Part shown: in pieces, positions 28,813 to 37,999 of the stretch
Numbering within the stretch: the stretch's first letter is position 1
Layout: every line of letters begins with the position of its first letter
Source: Gimesia sp.
GTDB lineage: Bacteria > Planctomycetota > Planctomycetia > Planctomycetales > Planctomycetaceae
Direction: 5' to 3'
DNA: 64,000 nucleotides
Assembly: GCA_002706765.1 (NCBI GenBank)
Contig: PAJV01000055.1
Location: 1 to 64,000 of the forward strand
Notes under the pieces: model-generated
Seen by the model: only the letters and a program-made list of their open reading frames with translations
What the model was told of the DNA's origin: nothing
The model's database searches: none
Made by a program: the position numbers and the translations under genes

Positions 28813-31220
28813 AAGAAATCGAGCCGTGCGTCAAACAGTTTCTGACGGTCTCCTCGATTTTTGAAATCATCCAGCATGGCTTTCATATCGGGGCGCAGAA
28901 AATCATTGAACTTCCGCTGACCGTCTATGCGGACTTCCAGGCGTTTATCAAAATCGACCAGTTCCGGATTGAGCCAGAGCGTGTTGATCTTTCCGCCTGA
29001 ACTGACATAAATCACATTGCCTAATTTGATGCTGACTTTCAGGCTCACGGGGCGCGTGCGGATACGCTGATTCCCGGTAAAATTGACCGGACGCATAATC
29101 TGAGGAGGAAAGCCTTCCGTGCGCACCCAGTAATACCGATTATCGATCGGACGTAGAATTTTTTCTTCAAGCTCTTTGGGATACTTAAACCGTTTCTGGA
29201 GTTCCATCCAGTTAAACAGATTGTGAATCTCTTCGTAATAGCTTTCATAGCCGCGGCCTTTGTACTCGGCATAAATCACATCATAGCCATAGCGCATCAT
29301 GCGATTGATCACCAGCGAATTATGCTCCAGAGTATCCCGGTCCAGCTCACCTCCCACAATGTAGAAGGGCAAATCTTTGGCATTCTGCCAGTAGTGCAGG
29401 TTGAAGGCACTGGTTTTGCCTGCAATGGGAATCACGCCGGCAAACAGGTCCGGATGCGACATCCCGATATCAAAAGCTGCATCAGCGCCGGTTCCGTGTC
29501 CTGTGAGAAATACACGGTCCGAATCCACATTGAAGCGTTTTCGCGCATCGCGAATGGATTCAATGACAGCGTAATGTGCGGTGACATTGTCCTCGTAATT
29601 GTGCTGGTCTTTCTGCAGGTATTCCGGTGCAATCACGATGTAACCGCGACGTTGTGACTGGCCGGGGCCATCTTTATACTTGCCCCACCAGCCCAGTTCT
29701 GAATCGGCACTCAGAGTAGAAGGACGCAGCGCGACAATCATGGGATAGGTATGATGCGGATCATATTCAATGGGTAACAAAACGGAATATGACACGGGCA
29801 CTTCGGCGTTCGGGTCTGTCACATGAACGGGAAAGGAATCTGTAACATCCCGCACTGGCGCATCCAGAATGGGTGGCAGGAGCGGAATCATCTGTTTGAC
29901 GACTGCCGCGGAGATGCCTTCCAGTTTACTCAGCGTTTCAAGCATATTTTCGCGGAGTTGCTTATTTTCGGTCCTGAGGTACTCCAGGACCTGGGCCCGG
30001 GCCGTCCACAGGTTCAACGCGGTATTCAAATCGGTCGCGACATTTGCTGCACCTACGATCCAGCCTGAATAAGCCAGCGCCAGCTTTTCCCGTGCCGTCA
30101 GTGAATCATCACTTTCCAGATTGAGGAACGCCCCCAGACGATCAATGGTTTCGAAATTAAGCTGGGACATCACCTCGCGACGGTATGCCTGCAGGAGCTT
30201 TCGCGTTTCGGGATCCTGGATCTCTGCTTCCAGCTCTCCCAGTCGAATGCGTGCTTTATCGATCTGCTCCTGTCGTTTGTGGTAATCATCCTGAACTTCG
30301 CGGATCTGACGTAGAATGGATTGCGCCACATTATTAGTAGGAAACTTCATGATGGCATCTTGTGCCAGGCGATGCTGGCCTGCTCTGCGACGCTGGTTCA
30401 GTTCATCCAGCAATTGCTGGCTGTGCAGTGTGCGCAACTCAGAAACATACGTCGCGATTTTATCTTTGTATTCCGGGAAATCATTTTCTATCGCCTCAAA
30501 AGCTTCTCCAGCAGGCAGGTAAAGGCCGGCCTGAATATAGAACCGGGCCACCGCGATGCGCTCATTCGGGTTCAGGTGATCGATGGCGTTGTTCAGCATG
30601 GCGTCCAGGATTTCCTCCTTGATCGAAGTCGTACGCAGACCAAGATTCCATTGCTGTTTGAGTCCTGTCAGCTTAAGGTGATGCGGTGTGATCTCGGTAA
30701 CACCCTGCAGTAAAGGCAGACTGCCTTGACTCGTATTCAGGGTCACGGTCCGTCGACCAAATTTATCGAAATCGGTAACATCAATATATGATCCGACGGT
30801 TTTCAGCATCTGGTTCCGCCCCGTAACCTTCTGTGGCAGCTTGAACGTTTCATATCGTGAGAGATCCTGATCGTTATTCATCCGGACCGTCGCGCGGCGG
30901 GGGACAAAATAACGAACCATTCCATCATCGATCAGAATGATCGGAAATGCTTCCAGCTTGCGGGGAGGCAGTTCCACTTCGACATCTTTAGCTTCAAGGC
31001 GAGACGCCAGTGTTTCCGTCAGCCCCAGAATCGGTACGACATCTCCCCGGAGAATCGTACCATTTTCCAGTTCCACCTCACCGGCGTGTGCAGTCGGAAG
31101 CAGAGATAAATTCATTACAAGGAAACATAGAATCAGCGCAGACACAAAACGGGATGGAAATAATCGACCAGAGCTGTGTTGGGAATCAGAAACGAATTCA
31201 GGTATTAGTCGTACAGTCAT
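28809..31220 (-). CDS. Large exported protein with C-terminal esterase-like fold lacking the serine nucleophile
   Basis: The ATG at 31220 gives 803 residues and a plausible signal peptide ending LPTAHAGE near residue 50; a TTG at 31340 would add 40 residues, and no clear ribosome-binding site decides. After a beta-rich start (GEVELENGTILRGDVV) comes a long helical and coiled-coil region with a QEQIDKARIRLGELEAEI stretch. The C-terminal third resembles PHB-depolymerase-like esterases: SYSVLLPIEYDPHHTYPMIVALRP, GYIVIAPEY and VFLTGHGTGADAAFDIG. The elbow reads GHGTG (574-578), so glycine replaces the serine of GxSxG. It may bind rather than cleave. Confidence 0.7.
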   Translation of the reverse strand: MTVRLIPEFVSDSQHSSGRLFPSRFVSALILCFLVMNLSLLPTAHAGEVELENGTILRGDVVPILGLTETLASRLEAKDVEVELPPRKLEAFPIILIDDGMVRYFVPRRATVRMNNDQDLSRYETFKLPQKVTGRNQMLKTVGSYIDVTDFDKFGRRTVTLNTSQGSLPLLQGVTEITPHHLKLTGLKQQWNLGLRTTSIKEEILDAMLNNAIDHLNPNERIAVARFYIQAGLYLPAGEAFEAIENDFPEYKDKIATYVSELRTLHSQQLLDELNQRRRAGQHRLAQDAIMKFPTNNVAQSILRQIREVQDDYHKRQEQIDKARIRLGELEAEIQDPETRKLLQAYRREVMSQLNFETIDRLGAFLNLESDDSLTAREKLALAYSGWIVGAANVATDLNTALNLWTARAQVLEYLRTENKQLRENMLETLSKLEGISAAVVKQMIPLLPPILDAPVRDVTDSFPVHVTDPNAEVPVSYSVLLPIEYDPHHTYPMIVALRPSTLSADSELGWWGKYKDGPGQSQRRGYIVIAPEYLQKDQHNYEDNVTAHYAVIESIRDARKRFNVDSDRVFLTGHGTGADAAFDIGMSHPDLFAGVIPIAGKTSAFNLHYWQNAKDLPFYIVGGELDRDTLEHNSLVINRMMRYGYDVIYAEYKGRGYESYYEEIHNLFNWMELQKRFKYPKELEEKILRPIDNRYYWVRTEGFPPQIMRPVNFTGNQRIRTRPVSLKVSIKLGNVIYVSSGGKINTLWLNPELVDFDKRLEVRIDGQRKFNDFLRPDMKAMLDDFKNRGDRQKLFDARLDFF

Positions 31221-31503
31221 ACTGGTTTCATCGACAGACTGTCTGTCCGAATTTGAGAAATTAAATATCCCTGTCGATAACCTACGATTACTCGAACCGT
31301 TCATTGGCAATAATTCAGGAGAAATCGCTGAATTTGGCAATCCAGTGCCTCAACACCGGTACAAACAGAGAACCAGGGTAATCTGTTCCGACTGAAACGA
31401 TAATCCGTTTCGCCCCACCGGAGAAATTCAACTGTATCCAGTATAGTAAGCCAGGGACCCCATCGCCAGATTTTCCTGAATTCCAATCGTTTTCAGACTC
31501 GAA

Positions 31504-32394
31504 TTACCAGCTGCATTCCTGCCCTGTCAGCAATTGAAATGCTTCAAAATACTTTTCACGGGTTTTCATTACGATCTCATCGGGCAGCACAGGCGGAGTA
31601 CTGTTTTTGTCCCAGCTCGTGGTTTCCAGCCAGTCACGTACAAACTGTTTATCCAGTGAAGGCTGAGCGCCCCCCGGTTGATACAGGTCGGCCGGCCAGA
31701 AGCGGGAACTGTCGGGAGTCAGAACTTCGTCAATCAGAATCGGTTCCCCGTCCAGCAGTCCGAATTCAAACTTGGTATCCGCCAGTATGATCCCCCGCTG
31801 ACGTGCATATTCCGACCCCTGCAGATAGATCTGAATACTCAGTTCACGCAGGCGGTCCGCCAGCTCACCGCCAATCGCATCCCGCATCATCTGAAACGAG
31901 ACATTCTCATCATGGCCGGTCTCTGCCTTTGTGGCCGGTGTAAAGAGAGGCTCGGGCAGCTGGTCGCTCTGCTGCATCCCTGTCGGCAGCTCGATTCCAC
32001 AGACGGCGCCACTCGCCAGATAATCTTTCCAGCCGGAACCGGATAGATAACCGCGGACGACACATTCAAAGGGAACCACTTCCGTTTTTCGGACCACCAT
32101 GCAACGTCCACGTAAGGCCTCCAGATCCGCGTCATCGGGCAGAGGCAGATCGGCAGGGTTCATGCTCAGCAGATGATTGGAGATACCGGTAAAACGTTCA
32201 AACCAGAAGCGGCTGATCTGGGTCAAAACCCGGCCTTTATCTGGAATTCCGGGAGCCAGAATCCAGTCAAAAGCACTGATGCGGTCCGTCGCCACGAACA
32301 GCAACCGATCCCCAAAATCATATACATCACGAACTTTTCCCCGCTTTACGGGAACGCCGGAAAGCGTGCTTTCAGTAAAAGCTGCTGAAGCCAT
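31504..32394 (-). CDS. purC: SAICAR synthase (phosphoribosylaminoimidazole-succinocarboxamide synthase)
   Basis: The 296-residue enzyme joins CAIR to aspartate with ATP in purine synthesis. It shows [26 protein letters not shown] at the N terminus, [17 protein letters not shown] near residue 107, and the late [11 protein letters not shown] and [10 protein letters not shown] motifs. It is of the longer, fungal-like bacterial type rather than the 240-residue E. coli type. The start is ATG with normal family spacing. It is cytosolic and stands apart from other pur genes. Confidence 0.96.
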   Translation of the reverse strand: MASAAFTESTLSGVPVKRGKVRDVYDFGDRLLFVATDRISAFDWILAPGIPDKGRVLTQISRFWFERFTGISNHLLSMNPADLPLPDDADLEALRGRCMVVRKTEVVPFECVVRGYLSGSGWKDYLASGAVCGIELPTGMQQSDQLPEPLFTPATKAETGHDENVSFQMMRDAIGGELADRLRELSIQIYLQGSEYARQRGIILADTKFEFGLLDGEPILIDEVLTPDSSRFWPADLYQPGGAQPSLDKQFVRDWLETTSWDKNSTPPVLPDEIVMKTREKYFEAFQLLTGQECSW

Positions 32395-32756
32395 ATGCAG
32401 TGACCACCCTGATTAAAATCTAATGAATTTGAACACCCGAAGTGTAGCGGGATCAATGCTGCTAAACAATTCAGGACCGATTATAACCCGTAAATCCCTT
32501 ACGAAATGGGGGATCGTCAGACTCAGGTCAGTTTCAGTATCTCCCCCAGCATGTACATACATACGACTCTACACTTGCCTCTGGTCTCTCAAATGCAATA
32601 ATGGAGATCAAGGCCCGGTCTCTCGCGCGTCCCTTAACCCGTTACATCATCATCCTGTGCGATACGATCCCAAAATCGTTCAGGAGCCGCTACAATAAAC
32701 CCGATGACACTCTTAACTCTTCTTTCTACATTCAGATAACGATTGCGACCCGTTAC
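32395..32756. other. Intergenic region, purC to GH10-like gene
   Basis: About 360 bases between divergent genes. Open frames here lack a ribosome-binding site and coding character. I see no clear promoter pair or strong hairpin. Confidence 0.5.
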
Positions 32757-34262
32757 ATGGGCAACCTGCGTTTTTTAATTGCACCCTCTCAAGTACCTGA
32801 AGACTGGTCTGATCTTCATCGCGCCTATCTGAATGCAGTCGACGGCCGTGTGTTTCCTACGCGGGTTGAAGTAGACGGGAATATTCTGACCTTTCGTAGG
32901 CAGACGTCCCAGAGCTGTAAGCTCAACATCGTCTGGAATATTACCGACTTTGGTCGACCCGTCGTCCGAACGGCTTCCCTTCCCGAACGCGAAGAGCCTT
33001 ATGTCCTGATGCTCGAACTCGCGCGGGGGAAAATCTCGACGCTGAAAGACCAGCTCAGTGTCTGGCAGATTGCAGGCCTGAATATCCCGGCTGAGTTAAT
33101 CAGATTACACGATGAAGCCTTTACGGCTTTCGCACAGGCAGCAGTCATCCAGGACCAACTGGAAGAATGTTCTGAACTGGCGGGGGTGGCATTGCAGAAA
33201 GCGCATGCGGCTGCGGAAATGCTGGTTCAGATTTATGCCCGTCAGCGACTGACCATTCTGCACCAGCGCTCCCAGTCGATGAAACTCCCGGTCTCGCTCG
33301 GCTGTAATCTGGGGGAGTTTATCCCCAATGCCAGCGAAGGTAAGCAGATCTGTCAGGCTTTTGATGCCGCGAATATTGACCTGGTCAACTGGAAACTGAT
33401 CGAAAAATATGAAGGAGAGCAGGACTGGGATCTCTGTGACCAGCAGGTGGAGTGGTGTGAGAAAAATAATCTGCTGATCCGGGGCGGCTGCCTGCTGGAT
33501 TTTGCACCTCAGGGCCTGCCCGACTGGCTGGAATCCTGGAAGATCGATATGGTCAATTTCCAGAGCATTATCTCGCATTTTATTGAAACGGCCATTACCC
33601 GCTATACCGGCAGCATACGCACCTGGACGCTGGTTTCCGCGATGAATACGGGAGGTGTCTTCGGTCTCAACGAGGAAACTCGCCTGACACTCACCGCCCG
33701 GGCCATCGAGATCGCCAGGCAGACCGACGACTCCATTCAATGCTACATTCGCGTCGAACAACCCTGGGGAGATTACCTTTCGAAGGGTCAGCACCAGTTA
33801 TCGCCCATGCAGTTTGTGGACGCGATCGACCGTCTGGGAGTCGGCCTGTCAGGAATCGATCTGGAACTGCGAATCGGTTACTACCCCAACGGGTCCCATC
33901 ATCATGATCTGCTGGATATCTCCAAGCTGATTGATAAATGGAGTGTGTTGAACCTGCCTTTGCACCTCACGCTCGCCTTCCCCAGTGATGACTCTGACCT
34001 GGATGAGAAAAACCCGTCCATGTCCAAGGTACAGGCCAGCCAGTGGAAGACCGGCTGGAGTGAAGCAGCCCAGGCCGAATGGGTCGATCTCTACCTGCCT
34101 CTGCTGTTAGCCAAACCCTCTGTCACCGGCGTATACTGGTCCCGTTTTCGAGATCAGGATGCCAGACGCTTTCCTTATTCCGGTCTGATCAATTCCCAGG
34201 GGCAGGCGAAACCGGCTCTGAATACGATTATGAAATACCACCGGCAATACTGGCGCACGTGA
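32757..34262 (+). CDS. GH10-like TIM-barrel protein lacking both catalytic glutamates
   Basis: The ATG at 32757 begins MGNLRFLIAP, giving 501 residues; an upstream in-frame ATG would add an unlikely basic extension. The N-terminal 180 residues are a separate domain. Residues 190-500 align by motif order with GH10 xylanases: IRGGCLLDFAPQGLPDWL, WTLVSAMN, LPLHLTLAF and VYWSRFRDQD. The acid/base position expected in WDVVNEA is Ala295, and the nucleophile position expected in VTELD is Leu406. No signal peptide is visible, so it seems cytosolic. From memory, planctomycetes carry related GH10-annotated proteins with the same losses. Xylanase activity is therefore unlikely. Confidence 0.72.
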   Translation: MGNLRFLIAPSQVPEDWSDLHRAYLNAVDGRVFPTRVEVDGNILTFRRQTSQSCKLNIVWNITDFGRPVVRTASLPEREEPYVLMLELARGKISTLKDQLSVWQIAGLNIPAELIRLHDEAFTAFAQAAVIQDQLEECSELAGVALQKAHAAAEMLVQIYARQRLTILHQRSQSMKLPVSLGCNLGEFIPNASEGKQICQAFDAANIDLVNWKLIEKYEGEQDWDLCDQQVEWCEKNNLLIRGGCLLDFAPQGLPDWLESWKIDMVNFQSIISHFIETAITRYTGSIRTWTLVSAMNTGGVFGLNEETRLTLTARAIEIARQTDDSIQCYIRVEQPWGDYLSKGQHQLSPMQFVDAIDRLGVGLSGIDLELRIGYYPNGSHHHDLLDISKLIDKWSVLNLPLHLTLAFPSDDSDLDEKNPSMSKVQASQWKTGWSEAAQAEWVDLYLPLLLAKPSVTGVYWSRFRDQDARRFPYSGLINSQGQAKPALNTIMKYHRQYWRT

Positions 34263-34444
34263 CCCAGGCATACTACCTCGCGTTCGTGAAACACGGTCAG
34301 TCGAAAAGCTGACGTCCGCCTGTTAGAATGCACGTGCGTGAGAAACGGACAGATCGCAGCCTGCAATGTAATCAGGCTGGCAAGCTCGCGCAGTTTTTAA
34401 CAGGCAACAACGCCGACTACTCCCTCAATCTCAAGGATTTTCAA

Positions 34445-34930
34445 ATGGCTACCGAAAGCAAAGTACCCGAAGCTGGCAAGCGTGCTCCTGCTTTTAATCT
34501 CCCCGCCTACCCGGAAGGGAAAGTGCGTCTGAGTCAGTTTAAGGGAGAAAAAAATGTACTCCTCTACTTTTACCCTAAAGATAATACGCCTGGCTGCACG
34601 ACCGAATCCTGTGATTTTCGGGACCGGGTCGCCAAATTCAAACGCCAGGACACAGTCATTTTAGGCATCAGCCCTGACTCGGTCGCTTCACACGAAAAAT
34701 TCGCAACCAAGTTCGAACTCCCCTTCACCCTGCTCTCAGATGAAAACCATGAGATCGCAGAGAAGTATGGAGTCTGGGTGGAAAAGATGAATTATGGCAA
34801 AAAGTACATGGGCATTCAGCGATCCACCTTCCTGATCGACAAGGAAGGCAAAATCGCAGCTGCCTGGCCTAAGGTGAAAGTCGACGGTCATGCAGAAGAA
34901 GTCACCGCCGCGCTCAAAGAGCTGAAATAA
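34445..34930 (+). CDS. bcp: Peroxiredoxin, BCP/PrxQ type
   Basis: The start ATG 34445 has AAGGA eight bases upstream and gives 161 residues, normal for this family; the longer in-frame version is unlikely. The thioredoxin-fold protein has the peroxidatic Cys51 in DNTPGCTTESCDFRD and a second Cys56, the C-x4-C arrangement of PrxQ. The later RSTFLIDKEGKI is also conserved. It reduces hydrogen peroxide and organic peroxides using thioredoxin in the cytosol. It converges with the Gfo/Idh gene. Confidence 0.93.
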   Translation: MATESKVPEAGKRAPAFNLPAYPEGKVRLSQFKGEKNVLLYFYPKDNTPGCTTESCDFRDRVAKFKRQDTVILGISPDSVASHEKFATKFELPFTLLSDENHEIAEKYGVWVEKMNYGKKYMGIQRSTFLIDKEGKIAAAWPKVKVDGHAEEVTAALKELK

Positions 34931-34978
34931 GACAGTCTTTGAACTGACAGCAGAGGCACAACTCGCTGACTGGCTGCG

Positions 34979-36055
34979 TTAACCGGCCAGTCGGCGTTCT
35001 TCTGAGGGGAACTGAATGAACGGCCCGACTGCTCCCTGCTGACTTCCATCCCATTCGTGCTCATTCACGGCTGCCAGTACCTGCTCGGCAACCTGCATTG
35101 CCTGCAGAGCCTGTGTACCGCCAACCAGTGGCTCTGATCCCGTCCGGATTGCATCGACAAAACTGGAAAGCTCCGCTGTCAAAGCATCCGCAGCAGAGAC
35201 TTCCGGCGTATCCACTTTCAGAAATGTTCCGAAGACATCCTGCTTCAATGCTTCCAGATTGGCTCCCGCTTTCCGGGCGCGCTCAAGGGGAGGCGTTCCA
35301 TACAGGAGCGTTTCGGAAGGCCGATAAGCGGTGACTTCACGACTGGTAAAATCAACGCTGACACACCCGGAAGCGCCCCAGAGCTGCATGGCCCGTTTCG
35401 CTGTTGGTGAAATTCGGCTCGCCGTCAGATCGGCGATGCAGCCATTCTGAAACCGCAAACGTGCCTGGACAGCGTCTTCATGTTCTCCCATCACTGAGAT
35501 TCCAAACGCTTCCACACTTTTGACAGTCGATTTCACAATAGAGAGTACCAGGTCAATATCATGAATCAACAGATCGTGAATCACGCCAATATCGGTAGAG
35601 CGGAATGTATAAGGACTGACCCGTTCACTGCGAATGAACCGCGGGTTCGGACAACGTTCAAAGGCAGCCTGGGTAGCAGGATTGAAGCGTTCGACATGCC
35701 CCACCTGCAGTAAAGTGCGGTGTGCTTCGGCAATGCGGACCAGTTCTTCTGCTTCTTCCAGATTGCAGGCGATTGGTTTTTCTACCAGAACCGGGATCTG
35801 ACGCGACAGGAACTCGCTGGCGACCGCCAGATGTGCGTGAGTCGGAACAGCCAGCGAGACGGCATCGACGCCTTCAAACAGCTCCCGGTAATCGGAGACC
35901 CAGCGGCTGCCATGCTGTTCGGCAATGGCCTGCCCCTGAACCGGATTGGTATCAGCAACGGCACACAAATTGACGCCTTCCAGGCCTGCCAGAATTCGTG
36001 CATGATGACGGCCCAGCGCCCCGACTCCGACAACGGCTACATTCAATGAACTCAT
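34979..36055 (-). CDS. Gfo/Idh/MocA oxidoreductase translationally coupled to lpxA
   Basis: The 358-residue cytosolic enzyme has the NAD-binding motif VGVGALGRHHARIL near residue 10, the EKP signature in VLVEKPIACNLEEAEEL near 91, VGHVERFNPA near 117 and IHDLLIHDIDL near 160. Its ATG overlaps the lpxA stop in ATGA, so the two are translationally coupled. In bacteria that make amide-linked lipid A, the related oxidoreductase GnnA oxidises UDP-GlcNAc at C3 and lies next to lpxA. A GnnA-like role is possible, but no GnnB aminotransferase is adjacent. The substrate is therefore not established. Confidence 0.85.
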   Translation of the reverse strand: MSSLNVAVVGVGALGRHHARILAGLEGVNLCAVADTNPVQGQAIAEQHGSRWVSDYRELFEGVDAVSLAVPTHAHLAVASEFLSRQIPVLVEKPIACNLEEAEELVRIAEAHRTLLQVGHVERFNPATQAAFERCPNPRFIRSERVSPYTFRSTDIGVIHDLLIHDIDLVLSIVKSTVKSVEAFGISVMGEHEDAVQARLRFQNGCIADLTASRISPTAKRAMQLWGASGCVSVDFTSREVTAYRPSETLLYGTPPLERARKAGANLEALKQDVFGTFLKVDTPEVSAADALTAELSSFVDAIRTGSEPLVGGTQALQAMQVAEQVLAAVNEHEWDGSQQGAVGPFIQFPSEERRLAG

Positions 36056-36918
36056 GCTGCTCTCCGTGTTGCTTGCTGATTAATATCTTCCGGGTTGAAT
36101 TTGGCACTCCGTGCGGCTGCTTCACGTCCCCGTCCTGCTTTACTGCCCTGAATTGCCTGAAAATGTTCAAACAGGGTTTGTAATGCCATCGGGATCACGC
36201 CTTCCAGTTCTTCACTGAAGATCTCGCGGACTTCTTCCAGTTTTTTATTCTTGCGGTAAAACAATCGATGCGCGCGACGAATGGCGGCAACCGAACTCTC
36301 TGAAATTCCTGAACGCTGCATCCCGACTATGTTCACGGTTCGCACGCGAAAATCATCGGATCCAGTACAAATCATGAAAGGAGGCACATCAACGGTAGCA
36401 CGGGCAGATCCACTGATAAACGCCAGTGTTCCAACGGTACAGAACTGATGCACGACAGTATTACCTGAGACAATGGCCCGGTCATGAACGTGCACATGGC
36501 CGCCGAGTAACACTCCATTGACCAGTGTGACATCATCAAAAACGCGACAGTTATGTGCCACATGCGCGTTACAGAGAAACGTATTCCGATTTCCAATACG
36601 GGTACAGTGATCTTCTTTTTCCGCTCCCCGATGGATTGTACAACCTTCGCGAAACAGGTTGTCATCGCCGATCACAACAGTGGTAGGTGCTCCGGAGTAA
36701 CCGGCATCCTGAGGTTCGCTGCCGATGACGGCTGTAGGAAAAAATCGATTGCGTTCGCCAATCGTGGTGTGCCCGGTGATGGAAACATGGCTGTCCAGCA
36801 CAGTCCCGTTTCCAATAGTGACATGCGGTCCAATATGACAAAATGGCCCGATGGTCACATCTTCCCCGATTTCTGCCTGGGGATCGACATAGGATAGATT
36901 TGAAATTTTTGTCGGCAT
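36052..36918 (-). CDS. lpxA: UDP-N-acetylglucosamine acyltransferase
   Basis: I prefer ATG 36918 because AGGA sits eight bases before it; the ATG at 36927 is only three codons earlier. The 288-residue protein is a left-handed beta helix of hexapeptide repeats (IGEDVTIGPFCHIGPHVTIGNGT onward). The catalytic motif NAHVAHNC holds the equivalent of His125. It transfers a 3-hydroxyacyl chain from ACP to UDP-GlcNAc in the first step of lipid A synthesis. It is somewhat longer than E. coli LpxA because of a basic C-terminal tail. It lies between lpxC and the Gfo/Idh gene. Confidence 0.95.
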   Translation of the reverse strand: MPTKISNLSYVDPQAEIGEDVTIGPFCHIGPHVTIGNGTVLDSHVSITGHTTIGERNRFFPTAVIGSEPQDAGYSGAPTTVVIGDDNLFREGCTIHRGAEKEDHCTRIGNRNTFLCNAHVAHNCRVFDDVTLVNGVLLGGHVHVHDRAIVSGNTVVHQFCTVGTLAFISGSARATVDVPPFMICTGSDDFRVRTVNIVGMQRSGISESSVAAIRRAHRLFYRKNKKLEEVREIFSEELEGVIPMALQTLFEHFQAIQGSKAGRGREAAARSAKFNPEDINQQATRRAA

Positions 36919-37002
36919 GTTCGACATCCTGAAAAGTCTGCAGTCAACGACGTACCAGATGGTGAATGTGAAGTTGCTGATACAGCAACCGAAAATGGAA
37001 TT

Positions 37003-37884
37003 TCAGGCAACCTTCCAGCTGTGGTCAGATAGTGCAGACTGTTGTGTTGCTCTAAGGTTTTTGATTAACTCTCGGTTTAACGCGTGACCGGACTGATGGG
37101 CACAGAAATAACCCTGCAAATCACAACCGATCAGGGCAAAGTCTCCCAGGCAGTCCAGAATTTTATGACGCACGCATTCGTCTAATGTTCGCAGTTCATT
37201 CTCGATGGGTCCCTGCTCTCCCAGTACCAGCAGATCTTTCGCAGTCAGCTTCTGGCCAAAACCCAGTGACTGCATCGCTTCGACTTCGTGCTCCAGTACG
37301 AATGTCCTGGCAAAGGCGAGCTGGCTCATCCAGGTCTCCGGATTAATTTCCAGCGTCAGACACTGGGGAGACACGGGAGAATCTTCGCCGTAATTCAGGT
37401 AATAGCCGATGGCCAGCACCGAACGGTTTAAAGGCTTGGCCTGAATAAAGCTGCCAGACTCATCCTCGACGGTCACAGCCTGCTCAATGCAGATCTGTTT
37501 CCGTTGAAAAGGCTGTTCTACAATACCGGCTCCCAGCAGTTCCTCTGAAAGTTCCAGTGAAGAACCATCAAAACAGGGTGCTTCCGGTGCATTGATTTCA
37601 ACGCGGCAGTTGTCAATCTGCAGGCCCGCTAACGCCGCCATGACGTGTTCGATCATTTCGACTGAGGCACCCTGAAATTCAATTGCAGTCCGTCGCTGTT
37701 TAAAAACAGCATTTTCAATCAAAGCGGGGATTGGTTTTGAACCAGCCAGATCAGTTCGTACAAACTGAACCCCATGATTTTCAGGGGCAGGACAGAAGCG
37801 AATTTTCACATCGCTGTTCGTAAAAATCCCCACCCCGGAACACTGTAATGATCTGGCCAGCGTTCTCTGGTTACGAGTTCGCAT
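37003..37884 (-). CDS. lpxC: UDP-3-O-acyl-N-acetylglucosamine deacetylase
   Basis: The 293-residue zinc amidase makes the committed step of lipid A synthesis. The zinc ligands His80 (EHVMAAL), His240 and Asp244 (HKILDCLGD) and the catalytic His267 (SGHALN) match the spacing of E. coli LpxC within two residues. The ATG has GAAGGAG nearby. It is not fused to FabZ. An 84-bp gap leads to lpxA on the same strand, and a terminator-like hairpin separates it from ompH upstream. The presence of lpxC and lpxA supports a Gram-negative-type outer membrane. Confidence 0.95.
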   Translation of the reverse strand: MRTRNQRTLARSLQCSGVGIFTNSDVKIRFCPAPENHGVQFVRTDLAGSKPIPALIENAVFKQRRTAIEFQGASVEMIEHVMAALAGLQIDNCRVEINAPEAPCFDGSSLELSEELLGAGIVEQPFQRKQICIEQAVTVEDESGSFIQAKPLNRSVLAIGYYLNYGEDSPVSPQCLTLEINPETWMSQLAFARTFVLEHEVEAMQSLGFGQKLTAKDLLVLGEQGPIENELRTLDECVRHKILDCLGDFALIGCDLQGYFCAHQSGHALNRELIKNLRATQQSALSDHSWKVA

Positions 37885-37933
37885 TGCCTACTCCTTCGCT
37901 GACGGCTTACTGGCGGGTGCCTGAAAAAATCAC

Positions 37934-37973
37934 AAAAAGGATGCAGGCAGGTGAAAGAACCTGCGCTGCATCC
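37934..37973 (-). terminator. Terminator or attenuator between ompH and lpxC
   Basis: On the minus strand GGATGCAG and CTGCATCC form an 8-bp stem, with an inner CAGGT/ACCTG helix, followed by TTTTT. It would end or attenuate ompH transcription before lpxC. Confidence 0.75.
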
Positions 37974-37999
37974 AAGAGAGTGCTCACACTACATTCAGC

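Noticed and set aside
31219..31234. 16-base exact match ATACTGGTTTCATCGA shared with 60975-60990
   Set aside because: Both copies lie upstream of minus-strand genes, but about one such match is expected by chance in a window this size.
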